From assembly GCF_013155545.1 (NCBI RefSeq), contig NZ_JABJVV010000010.1, forward strand, positions 186,001-250,000: 64,000 bases of DNA, written 5' to 3'. Position numbers and translations under genes: made by a program. Below the pieces are notes generated by a model. It saw only the letters and a program-made list of their open reading frames with translations, was not told the DNA's origin and made no database searches. Positions 9,611-19,271 of the stretch are shown piece by piece; the stretch's first letter is position 1, and the number at the start of each line of letters is the position of its first letter. The stretch is from Caenimonas soli. GTDB taxonomy: Bacteria; Pseudomonadota; Gammaproteobacteria; Burkholderiales; Burkholderiaceae_C.

Positions 9611-10968
9611 ACCCTGCTCCCGCCCACGACCGCGGCCGGCACGTCGTTGTCGGCATCCAGGACGTGCCCAGGCTTCTCAGCCATGTATTTGATGACGGCG
9701 ATGTAGGCGACCATCAACGCGAGATACATCGCCACGTAGCTTGCGAGCGTCAACGCGATCATCGGCGCAGCCACGGCGGATGCGACGTCGGCGGTGCGCA
9801 GCAGGCCGAACACAACGTAGGGCTGGCGCCCGATCTCGGTCACGTACCAGCCGGCCAGGGTTGCCACCCAGCCCGAGAAGGTCATGCCGGCCAGGCCCCA
9901 GAGCAGCCAGCGCGGCAGCCGCTGCGCCTGCCAGCCGCTGCGGCGGTACAGCCACCATCCGGCCCAGCTCACCAGCAGCATCAGCACTCCCATGCCGACC
10001 ATCGCCCGAAAAGCGAAGAACATGGGCAGCGCCGGTGGATGCGCGTCGCGGAATTCGTCCAGGCCCTTGATCTCGCCGTCGGCCTCGTGGGTGAGGATCA
10101 GGCTGGCCAGTTTCGGGATGGCGATCTCGAAATGGTTCTTGCGTCGTTGGTCGTCGGGCAGCGCGAATAGCAGCAAGGGCGCACCGCGCGCGGTCTGCCA
10201 CACGCCCTCCATCGCGGCGATCTTCTGCGGCTGGTGCTTGAGTGTGTTCAGGCCATGCAGGTCGCCGACGAAGATCTGCACCGGGATCAGCAGGGCCGCG
10301 AGCGTCAGCCCGACGCGCAGCACCTTGGCCGTCGAGGCGTTGATGCAGCCGCGCAGCACCTGCCAGGCGCTGATGCCGGCCAGCAGGAAGGCCACGGTGA
10401 GTGCCGAGGCCAGCAGCATGTGCGTGAGGCGGTAGGGAAACGAGGGGTTGAACACCACATCGAACCAACTCCTCACATGGAACTGGCCGGCGATCACTTC
10501 ATGCCCGGCCGGCGTCTGCATCCACGAGTTCAGCGCCAGGATCCAGAACGCGCTGAGCGTGGTGCCGAAGGCCACGAAAAAGGTCGCCAGCAGGTGCACG
10601 CGTTCGCTGACGCGGCCATGGCCGAACAGCATGATGCCCAGGAAGCCCGCCTCCAGGAAGAACGCCGTCAGTACCTCGAAGGCGAGCAGCGGGCCGGCGA
10701 CGTTTCCGACTTGCTCCATGTAGCCGGGCCAGTTGGTGCCGAACTGGAAGCTCATCGTGATGCCCGAGACCACGCCCAGCGCGAAGGTCAGCGCGAACAC
10801 CTTGGTCCAGAAGCGGTAGGCGATGAGCCAGGCGCCGTCATGCGTCGTCAGCCAGCGCCAGCGAAAGAACAGCAGCATCCAGCCCAACGCGATGCTGATC
10901 GTCGGGAACAGGATGTGGAAGCTGATGTTGGCCGCGAACTGCATGCGCGCCAGGAGGATGGGGTCCAT
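9607..10968 (-). CDS. cydA: Cytochrome bd-type quinol oxidase subunit I (CIO type)
   Basis: This subunit binds hemes b558, b595 and d and the quinol. Visible ligands and motifs are His18 (ISFHIL, the b595/d-side histidine), a second histidine in PYRLTHML near residue 183, the Q-loop motif KHQPQKIAAMEG, and the conserved GRQPY block. The 453-residue length and short Q-loop fit the CioA/cyanide-insensitive subgroup. The start matches the family N terminus (MDPILLARMQF). Only 5 bases separate the ATG from the end of an inverted-repeat element (10974-11242), and no convincing Shine-Dalgarno is left upstream. That is unusual for a respiratory enzyme. Confidence 0.95.
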   Translation of the reverse strand: MDPILLARMQFAANISFHILFPTISIALGWMLLFFRWRWLTTHDGAWLIAYRFWTKVFALTFALGVVSGITMSFQFGTNWPGYMEQVGNVAGPLLAFEVLTAFFLEAGFLGIMLFGHGRVSERVHLLATFFVAFGTTLSAFWILALNSWMQTPAGHEVIAGQFHVRSWFDVVFNPSFPYRLTHMLLASALTVAFLLAGISAWQVLRGCINASTAKVLRVGLTLAALLIPVQIFVGDLHGLNTLKHQPQKIAAMEGVWQTARGAPLLLFALPDDQRRKNHFEIAIPKLASLILTHEADGEIKGLDEFRDAHPPALPMFFAFRAMVGMGVLMLLVSWAGWWLYRRSGWQAQRLPRWLLWGLAGMTFSGWVATLAGWYVTEIGRQPYVVFGLLRTADVASAVAAPMIALTLASYVAMYLALMVAYIAVIKYMAEKPGHVLDADNDVPAAVVGGSRV

Positions 10969-10973
10969 GGGAC

Positions 10974-11242
10974 TAGGGCCTGTTAACGCTATTTATGACG
11001 ATGCGCTGCTCGCCAAAAATGTCATGCGCAAGGCGCGAGTCCGCAGGCGGAGTCATCTCCGTCAAGGACTCGTAACGCGGCGCATGGCCTTTTTGGCCGC
11101 AGCCCGAAGGGAACGTGCCTAAAACCGCGCCAGGCGTCGTTCCGCTCCTAGCCAAGGCGGCCAGCCTTGGCGTCGTCGCGCGCCTAGCCTGGCGCGGTTT
11201 TAGGCACGTTCGCATCGCCATAAATAGCGTTAACAGGCCCTA
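10974..11242. repeat. Nested inverted-repeat element, MITE-like, inserted upstream of cydA
   Basis: Terminal arms at 10974-11003 and 11213-11242 are 30-bp inverted repeats with one mismatch. Both ends read TA then GGGCCTGTTAACGC inward. Inside lies a second perfect 23-bp inverted pair (11112-11134 and 11188-11210) and a central palindrome GCCAAGGC-N5-GCCTTGGC (11151-11171). No sizeable protein is supported inside the element. TA at both outer ends resembles the TA target duplication of IS630/mariner-like elements, so a non-autonomous MITE is a reasonable reading; that is inference. It fills almost the whole gap between the phasin-like gene stop and the cydA start. Confidence 0.85.
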
Positions 11243-11255
11243 GGCGCGCGTGGGA

Positions 11256-11951
11256 TCAACGGCGACGTGCGCGGCCGGCGTCCGCCCTGGCCGCCACCGG
11301 CCGCAGGCCGTCGGACATGCCGATCAGCACGCCGCTGACCAGCGCCGCGTAGCTGTCCATCATGGCCTGCGTGGCGCTCAGGCTCGTGGCGCGGCCGTCG
11401 CGCAAAGCCGTGCGCGCCCGCTCCACCAGCTGTTCCACGGCCGCACCCGCCTGCGCCCCGGTGTCGGTGCCCTTGCCCTTCATGGACTGGAGCACCTGCT
11501 GCCACGGCGCCTGCAGTGTGCTGCCCGCGCCCTCGGTCGCCTTGGACACGGTGGTGAAGAAGACATCCTCCATCTTCTCCAGGTGCCCCAGCGCGCCCTT
11601 CATCTGCTTGTCCTTCAGGTCCAGGCCCTGATCGATGAACTGTTGCAAGGCCTTGCGCTGGGCCTCCACGGTCTGCAGCAGGGCGGCATCCATGCCGGCA
11701 AAGGCCTTGCCCAGCATCGCCTCGACATCGACGGTGCTCGCGGGGTTCTGCGCGGCGCCCGCGGAGGCCGCCTGCGTCACCGACTTGAGCACCTTGCGGA
11801 TGTTGTCCAGCGTCAGCTCGCGTCCCTGCAAGGCCCTGAGCGTGGCCTCGCTGACGGTCTTGCGCAGGGTCTCGCCCTGCTTGGCGGTGGCCTGCGCGAA
11901 TTTGGCGATCAGCGCGTCCTGGTCGATTCCGGATTTGTTCATGGGGTGCAT
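11256..11951 (-). CDS. Phasin-like helical protein linked to PHA genes (possibly DUF6781 family)
   Basis: The product is about 231 residues (228 if the second ATG at 11942 is used). It is almost entirely predicted amphipathic helix, rich in Ala, Gln, Lys and Leu, without a signal peptide or membrane segment, and it ends in an Arg-rich tail. It sits 5 bases downstream of phaB, the last of three PHA synthesis genes. Such proteins often associate with polyhydroxyalkanoate granules. The N-terminal half resembles a family I recall as DUF6781, but I cannot confirm this. Neither candidate start has a clear Shine-Dalgarno. The stop lies 13 bases before the MITE-like element, so the C terminus could have been altered by that insertion. 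Confidence 0.7.
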   Translation of the reverse strand: MHPMNKSGIDQDALIAKFAQATAKQGETLRKTVSEATLRALQGRELTLDNIRKVLKSVTQAASAGAAQNPASTVDVEAMLGKAFAGMDAALLQTVEAQRKALQQFIDQGLDLKDKQMKGALGHLEKMEDVFFTTVSKATEGAGSTLQAPWQQVLQSMKGKGTDTGAQAGAAVEQLVERARTALRDGRATSLSATQAMMDSYAALVSGVLIGMSDGLRPVAARADAGRARRR

Positions 11952-11956
11952 TCTGT

Positions 11957-12706
11957 TTATTGCATGTGTTGACCGCCGTTGATGGCGATATTGGCTCCGG
12001 TCACGAACGCGGCTTCCTCCGAAGCCAGGTAGATGATCAGCCCCGCCACCTCCTCGGGCTTGCCCAGGCGGCCGACCGGGATGTTGGGCAGGATCTTGGA
12101 GTCCAGCACTTCCTGCGGGATGGCGGTGACCATCTTGGTGCCGATGTAGCCGGGCGAGATGGTGTTCACGGTGACGCCCTTCTTCGCCACTTCCAGCGCC
12201 AGCGCCTTGGTAAAACCGTGCACGCCGGCCTTGGCCGCCGAGTAGTTGGTCTGGCCGAAAGCGCCCTTGGAGCCGTTCACCGAGGACACGTTGATGACGC
12301 GGCCCCAACTGCGCTCGACCATGCTGTCGGCAACCTGCTTGGTCATGTTGAACAGGCTGTCGAGATTGGTGCGCAGCACCGCGTCCCAATTGACCTTGTC
12401 CATCTTCTTGAAGGTCATGTCGCGCGTGATGCCCGCGTTATTGACCAGCACGTCGATCGCGCCCAGCTTTTCCTGTACCTGTGCCACGGCGCGATGGCAG
12501 GAATCGATGTCGGCCACGTCGCAGGGCACGGCCAGGATGTCGTAGCCCTTGGCCTTCATCTGCGCCACCCACTCGCCGTGCTTGGCGTTGCCGGGGGAAT
12601 AGGTCACCGCCACCTTGTAGCCGGCATCGACCATCTTGGTGGAAATCGTCTCGCCCAGGCCGCCCATGCCGCCGGTAACCAGGACCACGCGTGTTGCTTT
12701 AGTCAT
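11957..12706 (-). CDS. phaB: Acetoacetyl-CoA reductase (NADPH-dependent)
   Basis: This enzyme reduces acetoacetyl-CoA to (R)-3-hydroxybutyryl-CoA, the monomer of polyhydroxybutyrate. It is a classical short-chain dehydrogenase of 249 residues. The nucleotide-binding motif TGGMGGLG is at 11-18, NNAG near 89-92, and the catalytic Ser142, Tyr155 (NYSAAK) and Lys159. The sequence from INVSSVNG to YSAAKAG is typical of PhbB. The gene lies 28 bases after phaA, completing the order phaC-phaA-phaB. NADPH supplied by MaeB, encoded upstream in the same block, would fit its cofactor need. Confidence 0.95.
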   Translation of the reverse strand: MTKATRVVLVTGGMGGLGETISTKMVDAGYKVAVTYSPGNAKHGEWVAQMKAKGYDILAVPCDVADIDSCHRAVAQVQEKLGAIDVLVNNAGITRDMTFKKMDKVNWDAVLRTNLDSLFNMTKQVADSMVERSWGRVINVSSVNGSKGAFGQTNYSAAKAGVHGFTKALALEVAKKGVTVNTISPGYIGTKMVTAIPQEVLDSKILPNIPVGRLGKPEEVAGLIIYLASEEAAFVTGANIAINGGQHMQ

Positions 12707-12734
12707 CTCTTGTTTTCCTTGGTGTGATTAATCG

Positions 12735-13916
12735 TTAGGCCCGTTCGACCGCGAGGGCGACGCCCATGCCGCCGCCTATGCACAGCGAGGCCAGGCCCTT
12801 GTTGGCGCCGCGGCGCCCCATCTCATGCAGCAGCGTCACCAGGATGCGGCAGCCGGAAGCGCCGATCGGATGGCCGATGGCGATGGCGCCGCCGTTGACG
12901 TTGATCCTGCTGGTGTCCCAATCCATCTCCTTGTTGACGGCGCAGGCCTGCGCCGCGAAGGCCTCGTTGATCTCCATCAGGTCCAGGTCCTGCGCCGACC
13001 AGCCGGCCTTTTTCAAACAGATCCGCGAGGCGGGCACCGGCCCCATGCCCATGATGCTGGGGTCCAGTCCGGCGCTGGCGTAGGCGCGGATCACGGCCAT
13101 CGGCTTCAGGCCCAGCGCCGCGGCGCGCTGGGCACTCATCACCAGCACGGCAGCAGCGCCGTCGTTCAGGCCCGACGCGTTGCCGGCGGTCACGGTGCCG
13201 GCCTTGTCGAAGGCGGGACGCAGGCCCGACAGGCCCTCGGCGCTGGTCTTGCGATTGACGAATTCGTCGGCCGCGAACACGATGGGGTCGCCCTTCTTCT
13301 GGGCGATCGTGAACGGCAGGATCTCGTCCTTGAACTTTCCGGCATCCTGGGCCGCGGCCGCTTTCTGCTGCGAAGCCAGGGCCAGCGCATCCTGCATCTC
13401 GCGCGTGATGCCGAACTTCTTCGACACGTTCTCGGCCGTCGTGCCCATGTGGTACTGGTTGTAGACATCCCACAGGCCGTCGGTGATCATGGAGTCCACC
13501 ATCTTCCAGTCGCCCATGCGCTGGCCGTCGCGCGAGCCCAGCAGCACGTGCGGCGCCGCGCTCATGTTCTCCTGCCCGCCGGCCACCACGATCTCGGCGT
13601 CCCCGCACTTGATCGCCTGGGCGGCCAGCATCACCGCCTTCAAGCCCGAGCCACAGACCTTGTTGATGGTCATGCCCGGCACGCCCTGCGGCAACCCGGC
13701 CTTGATGACGGTCTGGCGCGCCGGGTTCTGGCCGGAACCGGCGGCAAGCACCTGGCCGAGGATGACCTCGCTGACGGCGTCGCCGGGCACACCGGCCTGC
13801 GACAGCAGGCCTTTGACGACATGGGCACCCAGATCGGGAGCTGCAGTCTTGGCCAGGGTGCCGCCGAACCTGCCCACGGCGGTGCGGGCGGCGGCGACGA
13901 TGACGATATCGGACAT
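12735..13916 (-). CDS. phaA: Acetyl-CoA acetyltransferase (beta-ketothiolase)
   Basis: This enzyme condenses two acetyl-CoA into acetoacetyl-CoA, the first committed step to PHB, and can also act in degradation. The 393-residue product shows the thiolase active-site Cys88 (INKVCGSG), the GHPIGASG motif with its catalytic histidine near 349, and the C-terminal CIGGGMG with the second catalytic cysteine near 379. Length is normal for biosynthetic thiolases. It lies 45 bases after the phaC stop with an AAAGGAG-type ribosome site just upstream of the ATG. Confidence 0.95.
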   Translation of the reverse strand: MSDIVIVAAARTAVGRFGGTLAKTAAPDLGAHVVKGLLSQAGVPGDAVSEVILGQVLAAGSGQNPARQTVIKAGLPQGVPGMTINKVCGSGLKAVMLAAQAIKCGDAEIVVAGGQENMSAAPHVLLGSRDGQRMGDWKMVDSMITDGLWDVYNQYHMGTTAENVSKKFGITREMQDALALASQQKAAAAQDAGKFKDEILPFTIAQKKGDPIVFAADEFVNRKTSAEGLSGLRPAFDKAGTVTAGNASGLNDGAAAVLVMSAQRAAALGLKPMAVIRAYASAGLDPSIMGMGPVPASRICLKKAGWSAQDLDLMEINEAFAAQACAVNKEMDWDTSRINVNGGAIAIGHPIGASGCRILVTLLHEMGRRGANKGLASLCIGGGMGVALAVERA

Positions 13917-13961
13917 GAATAACTCCTTTTCAGTGGGTAACGGTGAACAACAAAGCCGGCC

Positions 13962-15527
13962 TCATGAAGCCTTCTCCTTCACGTAGCGGCCCGGTGCGGG
14001 CTCGATCGCGGGGTACTTGCGGTTGCCGGCATTCTTGGGCGCCGCGACCTGGGCGCCGGCCTGCCGGGCCAGCCATTTCGTCCAGGCCGGCCACCAGCTT
14101 CCCGGCACGGCCTCTGCGGTCTCCAGCCAGGCCTGCGGCTGCGCACCCGCCTTGCCCACCCAGTGGTTGCGCTTGGCCTTGGCCGGCGGATTGATCACGC
14201 CCGCAATGTGGCCGCTGGCGCCCAGCACGAAGGTGGTGTCGCCGCCCAGCAATCCGGTCGTGGCATATGCGGTGTGCCAGGGCACGATGTGGTCGTCGCG
14301 CGAGGCATAAAGGAATGCGGGAACGTCGATGGAGCCGAAGTCCACCGCCTCGCCGCACTGCACCGTGGCGCCGGGTTCGCGCAGCTTGTTCTCGAGATAG
14401 GCGTTGCGCAGGTACCAGCAGAACATGGGCCCCGGCAGGTTGGTGTCGTCGCCGTTCCAGAACAGCAGGTCGAAGGCGGGCGGCGCCTTCCCCTTCAGGT
14501 AGCCGTTGACGACGTAGGGCCAGATCAGGTCGTTGGCGCGCAAGGACGCGAACACCTGGGCCAGCTCTCGCCCCTGCAGCACGCCGCCGCGGCCGATGGC
14601 GGCTTCGCGTCTGGTCACCATTTCCTCATCGACCAGCAAGCCGATCTCGCCGGTGTCGCGGAAGTCCAGCATTGCTGTGAGCAGCGTCATGCTGGACGCC
14701 TTGCGCTCCCCGCGCGCGGCCAGCACGGCCAGCGCGCAGGCCAGCAACGTGCCGCCGACGCAAAAGCCCAATGTATTGACGCGGTCGGCGCCGCTGACCG
14801 CGAGTGCGGTGTCGATGGCGGCAATCACGCCGAGCTCCAGGTAGTCGTCCCAGCCCAGGTGCCCCTGGGCCGCGGACACATTGCGCCAGGACACCAGGAA
14901 CACCGTGTGCCCCTGGGCCACGGCATGCGCCACCAGCGAGTTATCGGGCTGCAGGTCCAGGATATAGAACTTGTTGATGCAAGGCGGCACGATCAGCAAT
15001 GGGCGCTTGTGGACCTTGAGGGTGGTTGGCGCGTACTGGATCAGCTGAATCAGCTCGTTTTCGAACACCACGCTGCCGGGCGTGGTGGCGACGTTGCGGC
15101 CGACCTCGAAGGCCTGCTCGTCGGTCATGGAGATGCGGCCCTTGGCGACGTCCTGCAGGAACAGGCGCATGCCTTCCGCCAGGCTGGCGCCACCGGACGC
15201 CACCGCGAGCTCCAACGCCTCGGGGTTGGTGGCCAGGCAGTTGGCCGGGCTGAGCGTGTCCAGCACCTGCCGCAGCGCGAACTGCCACTGCGCCTTGCTG
15301 CGAGCGTCCGCCGCTGCGCCATCGATCGCCCCGCACAGCAGCCTGGCGTACGACAGATAGTTGCTCGCCATCAACTCGTAGCGTGGGTCCTTCTGCCAGG
15401 CTTCGCCGGCGAAGCGGCGATCCGTCGCCGCCGGCATCGGCTCGCTCCATGCGCGCAGCATGGCCTGCTGGGCGTTCAACAGTTCCGACATCCAGGCCGT
15501 GGGATCGCTATGGGATGGGGTGGTCAT
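13962..15527 (-). CDS. phaC: Class I poly(3-hydroxyalkanoate) synthase
   Basis: PhaC polymerises hydroxyacyl-CoA into storage polyester at the granule surface. The lipase-like box is GFCVGG with nucleophile Cys256. The catalytic Asp lies in the SRDDHIVPW block and the His in the GASGHIAG block. The 521 residues are a little shorter than Cupriavidus PhaC1 (589) because the variable N-terminal part is short. The ATG lies 10 bases after the ndh stop, so it is probably transcribed with the upstream genes. It is the only PHA synthase in the window; no depolymerase is seen. Confidence 0.94.
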   Translation of the reverse strand: MTTPSHSDPTAWMSELLNAQQAMLRAWSEPMPAATDRRFAGEAWQKDPRYELMASNYLSYARLLCGAIDGAAADARSKAQWQFALRQVLDTLSPANCLATNPEALELAVASGGASLAEGMRLFLQDVAKGRISMTDEQAFEVGRNVATTPGSVVFENELIQLIQYAPTTLKVHKRPLLIVPPCINKFYILDLQPDNSLVAHAVAQGHTVFLVSWRNVSAAQGHLGWDDYLELGVIAAIDTALAVSGADRVNTLGFCVGGTLLACALAVLAARGERKASSMTLLTAMLDFRDTGEIGLLVDEEMVTRREAAIGRGGVLQGRELAQVFASLRANDLIWPYVVNGYLKGKAPPAFDLLFWNGDDTNLPGPMFCWYLRNAYLENKLREPGATVQCGEAVDFGSIDVPAFLYASRDDHIVPWHTAYATTGLLGGDTTFVLGASGHIAGVINPPAKAKRNHWVGKAGAQPQAWLETAEAVPGSWWPAWTKWLARQAGAQVAAPKNAGNRKYPAIEPAPGRYVKEKAS

Positions 15528-15537
15528 GTTCGTTGTG

Positions 15538-16869
15538 TCAGTGCAGCTTCACGTGCGGCTCGGTGCGCCGCACGATCAGGCGCGCCAGGGTGTCGAGCGC
15601 CACCTTGGGGAAGCCGTGCAGCGCCAGCTCGTGCATCTTGTAGAGCGAGAGGTACATGAGTCTCGCGAACAGGCCCTCGACCATCAAGCCGCCCATCATG
15701 TTGCCCACGGTGCTGAATTCACCGAGCGAGACGAGCGAGCCGAAGTCGCGATAGCGGTACTCAAGCAAAGGCTTGCCGGCCATCCGGCGCCTGATCTGCC
15801 CGGCGATGTGCGAGGCCTGCTGGTGCGCGGCCTGAGCCCGGGGCGGAACAAATCCGCCTTGGCCCTGGTTGGCCTGCGGCCATTCGCAAGCTGCGCAGTC
15901 GCCCATGGCGAAGATGTTCACGTCCCGCGTGGATTGCAGCGTGGGATGCACCACCAGCTGGTTGATCCGGTTGGTTTCCAGGCCCGCGATGTCCTTCAGG
16001 AAGTCCGGCGCCTTCACGCCGGCGGCCCACACCACCAGTTCGGCCGGCAGCACGCGCCCATCGGCCAGGCGGACACCGCCCGCGTGGACTTCGGCGACCT
16101 TGGCGTTGTTGTGCACCTCCACGCCCAGCTTGCGCAGCAGGTCTTCGGTGGTTTGCGACAGGCGCTGCGGTAGCGCCGGCAGCACGCGCGGGGCCGCCTC
16201 GATGAGCGTCACCTTGATGTCCTTGTCGGCATCGACGCGATCCAGGCCGAAGGCAACCACTTGTCGCGTAGTGCGGTGCAACTCGGCGGCCAGCTCGACC
16301 CCGGTCGCGCCGGCACCGATGATGGCGACGTGCAGCTGTTCGGGCCGCAGCGGCGTGGCCTGGGCATGGGCGCGGATGCAGGCATTGACCATGCGTGAAT
16401 GGAAGCGCAGCGCATCGGCCGCGCACTCCAGCCGCATGGCGTGCTCGCGCACCCCGGGGGTTCCGAAGTCGTTGCTCTGGCTGCCCACGGCGATCACCAG
16501 CGTGTCGTAGCCGAACACGCGCCGCGGCGTGACCTGCTGGCCCTCGTCGTCGACATGGGGCGCCACCAGCACCTCGCGCCGCTCGCGGTCCAGTCCCACC
16601 ATTTCACCGACGCGGAATCGGAAGTGATGCCAATGCGACTGCGCCAGGTAGCCGACCTCGTGCGCGCTCATGTCCATGCTGCCGGCAGCGATCTCGTGCA
16701 GCTTGGGCTTCCAGACATGGGTGCGTGTCTTCTCGATCAGCGTCACCTCCGCCTGCCCGCGCCGGCCCAGCGTATCGCCCAGCCGGGTGGCGAGTTCCAG
16801 CCCGCCCGCGCCGCCGCCGACGATGACGATGCGGTGCCGCGTGCCGGCACGGAGAGTGGCCGCGCTCAT
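15538..16869 (-). CDS. ndh: Type II NADH:quinone oxidoreductase (NDH-2-like FAD protein)
   Basis: This protein is predicted to oxidise NADH with quinone without pumping protons. The 443 residues show an N-terminal FAD-binding GGGAGGLELA motif, a second dinucleotide-binding GAGATGVELAAEL in the middle, and the FAMGDCAACEW segment that contacts FAD in NDH-2 enzymes. A C-terminal amphipathic stretch may attach it to the membrane. It lies 22 bases after dctA and 10 before phaC. In this context it could dump NADH produced by pyruvate dehydrogenase. Related FAD oxidoreductases with other acceptors cannot be excluded. Confidence 0.85.
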   Translation of the reverse strand: MSAATLRAGTRHRIVIVGGGAGGLELATRLGDTLGRRGQAEVTLIEKTRTHVWKPKLHEIAAGSMDMSAHEVGYLAQSHWHHFRFRVGEMVGLDRERREVLVAPHVDDEGQQVTPRRVFGYDTLVIAVGSQSNDFGTPGVREHAMRLECAADALRFHSRMVNACIRAHAQATPLRPEQLHVAIIGAGATGVELAAELHRTTRQVVAFGLDRVDADKDIKVTLIEAAPRVLPALPQRLSQTTEDLLRKLGVEVHNNAKVAEVHAGGVRLADGRVLPAELVVWAAGVKAPDFLKDIAGLETNRINQLVVHPTLQSTRDVNIFAMGDCAACEWPQANQGQGGFVPPRAQAAHQQASHIAGQIRRRMAGKPLLEYRYRDFGSLVSLGEFSTVGNMMGGLMVEGLFARLMYLSLYKMHELALHGFPKVALDTLARLIVRRTEPHVKLH

Positions 16870-16891
16870 GATCGAAGTTCCGGGAGATCGA

Positions 16892-18289
16892 TCAGCGCGC
16901 TGCGGGCAGCGGCATGTTGGGCTCGCCCTGGCCGGTGCGCGCGGCCTGGGCCGCCGTCGGCGCCGGCATGTGGTGCTCGACCTGGTCGAGCACGGCTTCT
17001 GGCTCCTCGGCCTCGGCCGCGGTCTCGTTGTTCAGCTGGCTGTGCATGCGTTTCATATCCAGGTCACCGGTCCAGCGCGCGACCACCACAGTGGCGACGC
17101 CGTTGCCGATCAGGTTGGTGAGGGCGCGCGCTTCCGACATGAAGCGGTCGATGCCCAGGATCAGTGCCAGGCCGGCCACCGGCACCCCGCCCACGGCGGA
17201 CAGGGTCGCGGCCAGCACGATGAAGCCGCTGCCGGTGATGCCGGCAGCACCCTTGGAGGTGAGCAGCAGCACGCCCAGCAGCGTCAGCTGCTGCGTCAAC
17301 GTCATCGGGGTGTTGGTGGCCTGCGCGATGAATACTGCGGCCATGGTCAGGTAGATCGACGTGCCGTCCAGATTGAACGAGTACCCCGTGGGGATCACCA
17401 GGCCGACGACCGACTTGCGCGCGCCCAGGTTTTCCATCTTGGCCATCATGCGCGGCAGCACCGACTCCGACGAAGACGTGCCCAGAACGATCAGCAGTTC
17501 CTCCTTGATGTACTTGATGAACTTCCAGATCGAGAAGCCATGCAGCCTGGCGATGATCCCTAAGACCACGAAGATGAAGAACAGGCAGGTGAGGTAGAAG
17601 GTGCCCATCAGCTTGCCCAGCGAGAGCAGGGAGCCGACGCCATACTTGCCGATGGTGAAGGCCATCGCGCCGAAGGCACCGATCGGGGCCACCTTCATGA
17701 TGATCCCCACGATGGAGAACAGCACGTGCGAACCCTTTTCAATGAGGTCGAACACCAAAGTGCCGCGGCCGCCGAACTTGTGCAGCGCGAAGCCGAACAT
17801 CACCGAGAACAGCAGCACCTGCAGGATCTCGCCCTTGGCGAAGGCATCGACCACGGTGCTCGGAATCACGTTGAGCAGGAAGTCCACCGTGCCCTGCATC
17901 TTGCCGGGGCCGGTGTAGGCGGCGATGCTCTTGGTATCGAGGGCGGACGGGTCGACGTTCATTCCCACGCCAGGCCCGACCAGGTTGATGATGACCAACC
18001 CGATCACCAGCGCCAGCGTGCTGACGATTTCGAAATACAGCAACGCCAGGCCGCCGGTCTTCCCGACCTTCTTCATGTCTTCCATGCCGGCGATCCCAAC
18101 CACCACCGTGCAAAAGATGATCGGCGCGATGATCATCTTGATCAGCTTGATGAAGCCGTCGCCCAGCGGCTTCATCGCGGCGCCCGTTTCCGGGTAGAAA
18201 TGGCCCAGCAGCACGCCGATCACGATCGCCGTGATGACCTGGAAGTAGAGCGACTTGTAAAAGGGCTTGGGGATCGGGTCTTTGTCCAT
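16892..18289 (-). CDS. dctA: C4-dicarboxylate:cation symporter DctA
   Basis: DctA imports succinate, fumarate and malate with cations. The 465-residue membrane protein has the family's hairpin motif [13 protein letters not shown] (Ser-rich reentrant loop), the FNLDGTSIY motif in the transport core, and the second reentrant segment [14 protein letters not shown] Pro/Ala/Glu-rich C-terminal tail of about 40 residues is longer than usual and likely cytoplasmic. It starts only 33 bases after the lipA stop, with AGGAAG as ribosome site. No sigma-54 promoter was recognised in that short gap even though dctB and dctD are nearby. Confidence 0.95.
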   Translation of the reverse strand: MDKDPIPKPFYKSLYFQVITAIVIGVLLGHFYPETGAAMKPLGDGFIKLIKMIIAPIIFCTVVVGIAGMEDMKKVGKTGGLALLYFEIVSTLALVIGLVIINLVGPGVGMNVDPSALDTKSIAAYTGPGKMQGTVDFLLNVIPSTVVDAFAKGEILQVLLFSVMFGFALHKFGGRGTLVFDLIEKGSHVLFSIVGIIMKVAPIGAFGAMAFTIGKYGVGSLLSLGKLMGTFYLTCLFFIFVVLGIIARLHGFSIWKFIKYIKEELLIVLGTSSSESVLPRMMAKMENLGARKSVVGLVIPTGYSFNLDGTSIYLTMAAVFIAQATNTPMTLTQQLTLLGVLLLTSKGAAGITGSGFIVLAATLSAVGGVPVAGLALILGIDRFMSEARALTNLIGNGVATVVVARWTGDLDMKRMHSQLNNETAAEAEEPEAVLDQVEHHMPAPTAAQAARTGQGEPNMPLPAAR

Positions 18290-18322
18290 GGTGTCTTCCT
18301 GGTTGGTTTGTGTGAGGGGCGG

Positions 18323-19264
18323 CTAGATGCCCGCCGCTTGGGCTTGGCTGTCGGCGTGATAGCTGGAGCGCACCAGCGGCCCGCAGGCGGCGTGGCTGAA
18401 TCCCATCGCCTGCGCCTGGCGCGCCAAGGCGTCGAAGGCCTGCGGCGCCACGTAGCGGCGCACCGGCAGGTTGCCCGGGCGCGGCCGCAGGTACTGGCCC
18501 ACGGTCAACATGTCCACGCCATGCGCGCGCAGGTCCGACAAGACCGTGAGAACCTCCTCATCGGTCTCTCCCAGGCCCAGCATCAGGCCCGACTTGGTGA
18601 GGACCGAGGGATGCCGTTGTTTGAAGGCCCGCAGCAATTCCAGCGAATGCTGGTAGTCGGCGCCGGGCCGGGCCTCGCGGTACAGGCGCGGCACCGTTTC
18701 CAGGTTGTGGTTCATCACATCCGGCGGGCTTTGTGCGAGCGCGTCCAGCGCGGGTTCAAGCCGACCCCGGAAGTCCGGCGTCAGGATTTCGATCTGCGTA
18801 CGCGGCGACTGCTCGCGCACGGCGCGAATGCAGGCGGCGAAATGCGCCGCGCCGCCGTCACGCAGATCGTCGCGGTCCACGCTGGTGATGACCACGTAGT
18901 TCAGGCGCAGTTGTGCCACGGTACGGGCCAGCTTGAGCGGCTCCTGCGGGTCCGGCGGCTGCGGCCGGCCATGCGCCACGTCGCAGAAGGGACAGCGCCG
19001 TGTGCACAGGTCGCCCAGGATCATGAAGGTGGCCGTACCCTTGCCGAAGCACTCGCCGATGTTGGGGCACGCCGCCTCCTCGCACACCGTGTGCAGGCCC
19101 TCTTCGCGCAGCACCTGCTTGACGCCGCGGAAGGTGTCGCTGTGCGACAAGCGCACCCGGATCCACTCCGGCTTGGGCAGCGCGGGCGCCGTCACCACCT
19201 TGATGGGGATGCGCGCGGTCTTGGCGCCGCCGCGCTGGCCCGGAGAGAGGGAGGATGCATCCAT
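18323..19264 (-). CDS. lipA: Lipoyl synthase (radical SAM)
   Basis: LipA inserts two sulfurs into octanoyl groups on lipoyl domains, such as those of the PDH E2 and E3 encoded just upstream. The 313-residue protein carries the auxiliary-cluster cysteines ([12 protein letters not shown]), the radical-[11 protein letters not shown] motif, and the C-terminal RSSYHA block whose serine binds the auxiliary cluster. I chose the ATG at 19264, 7 bases after the maeB stop; the frame stays open a further 16 codons upstream into maeB. No lipB is in the window. Finding lipA in a PDH/malic-enzyme/PHA block, not beside lipB, is notable. Confidence 0.94.
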   Translation of the reverse strand: MDASSLSPGQRGGAKTARIPIKVVTAPALPKPEWIRVRLSHSDTFRGVKQVLREEGLHTVCEEAACPNIGECFGKGTATFMILGDLCTRRCPFCDVAHGRPQPPDPQEPLKLARTVAQLRLNYVVITSVDRDDLRDGGAAHFAACIRAVREQSPRTQIEILTPDFRGRLEPALDALAQSPPDVMNHNLETVPRLYREARPGADYQHSLELLRAFKQRHPSVLTKSGLMLGLGETDEEVLTVLSDLRAHGVDMLTVGQYLRPRPGNLPVRRYVAPQAFDALARQAQAMGFSHAACGPLVRSSYHADSQAQAAGI

Positions 19265-19271
19265 GACGTGC

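Noticed and set aside
18290..18322. Search for a sigma-54 promoter directly upstream of dctA
   Set aside because: The 33-base gap and adjoining lipA end contain no GG-N10-GC match close to consensus, so DctD control of dctA from here is not supported by sequence.
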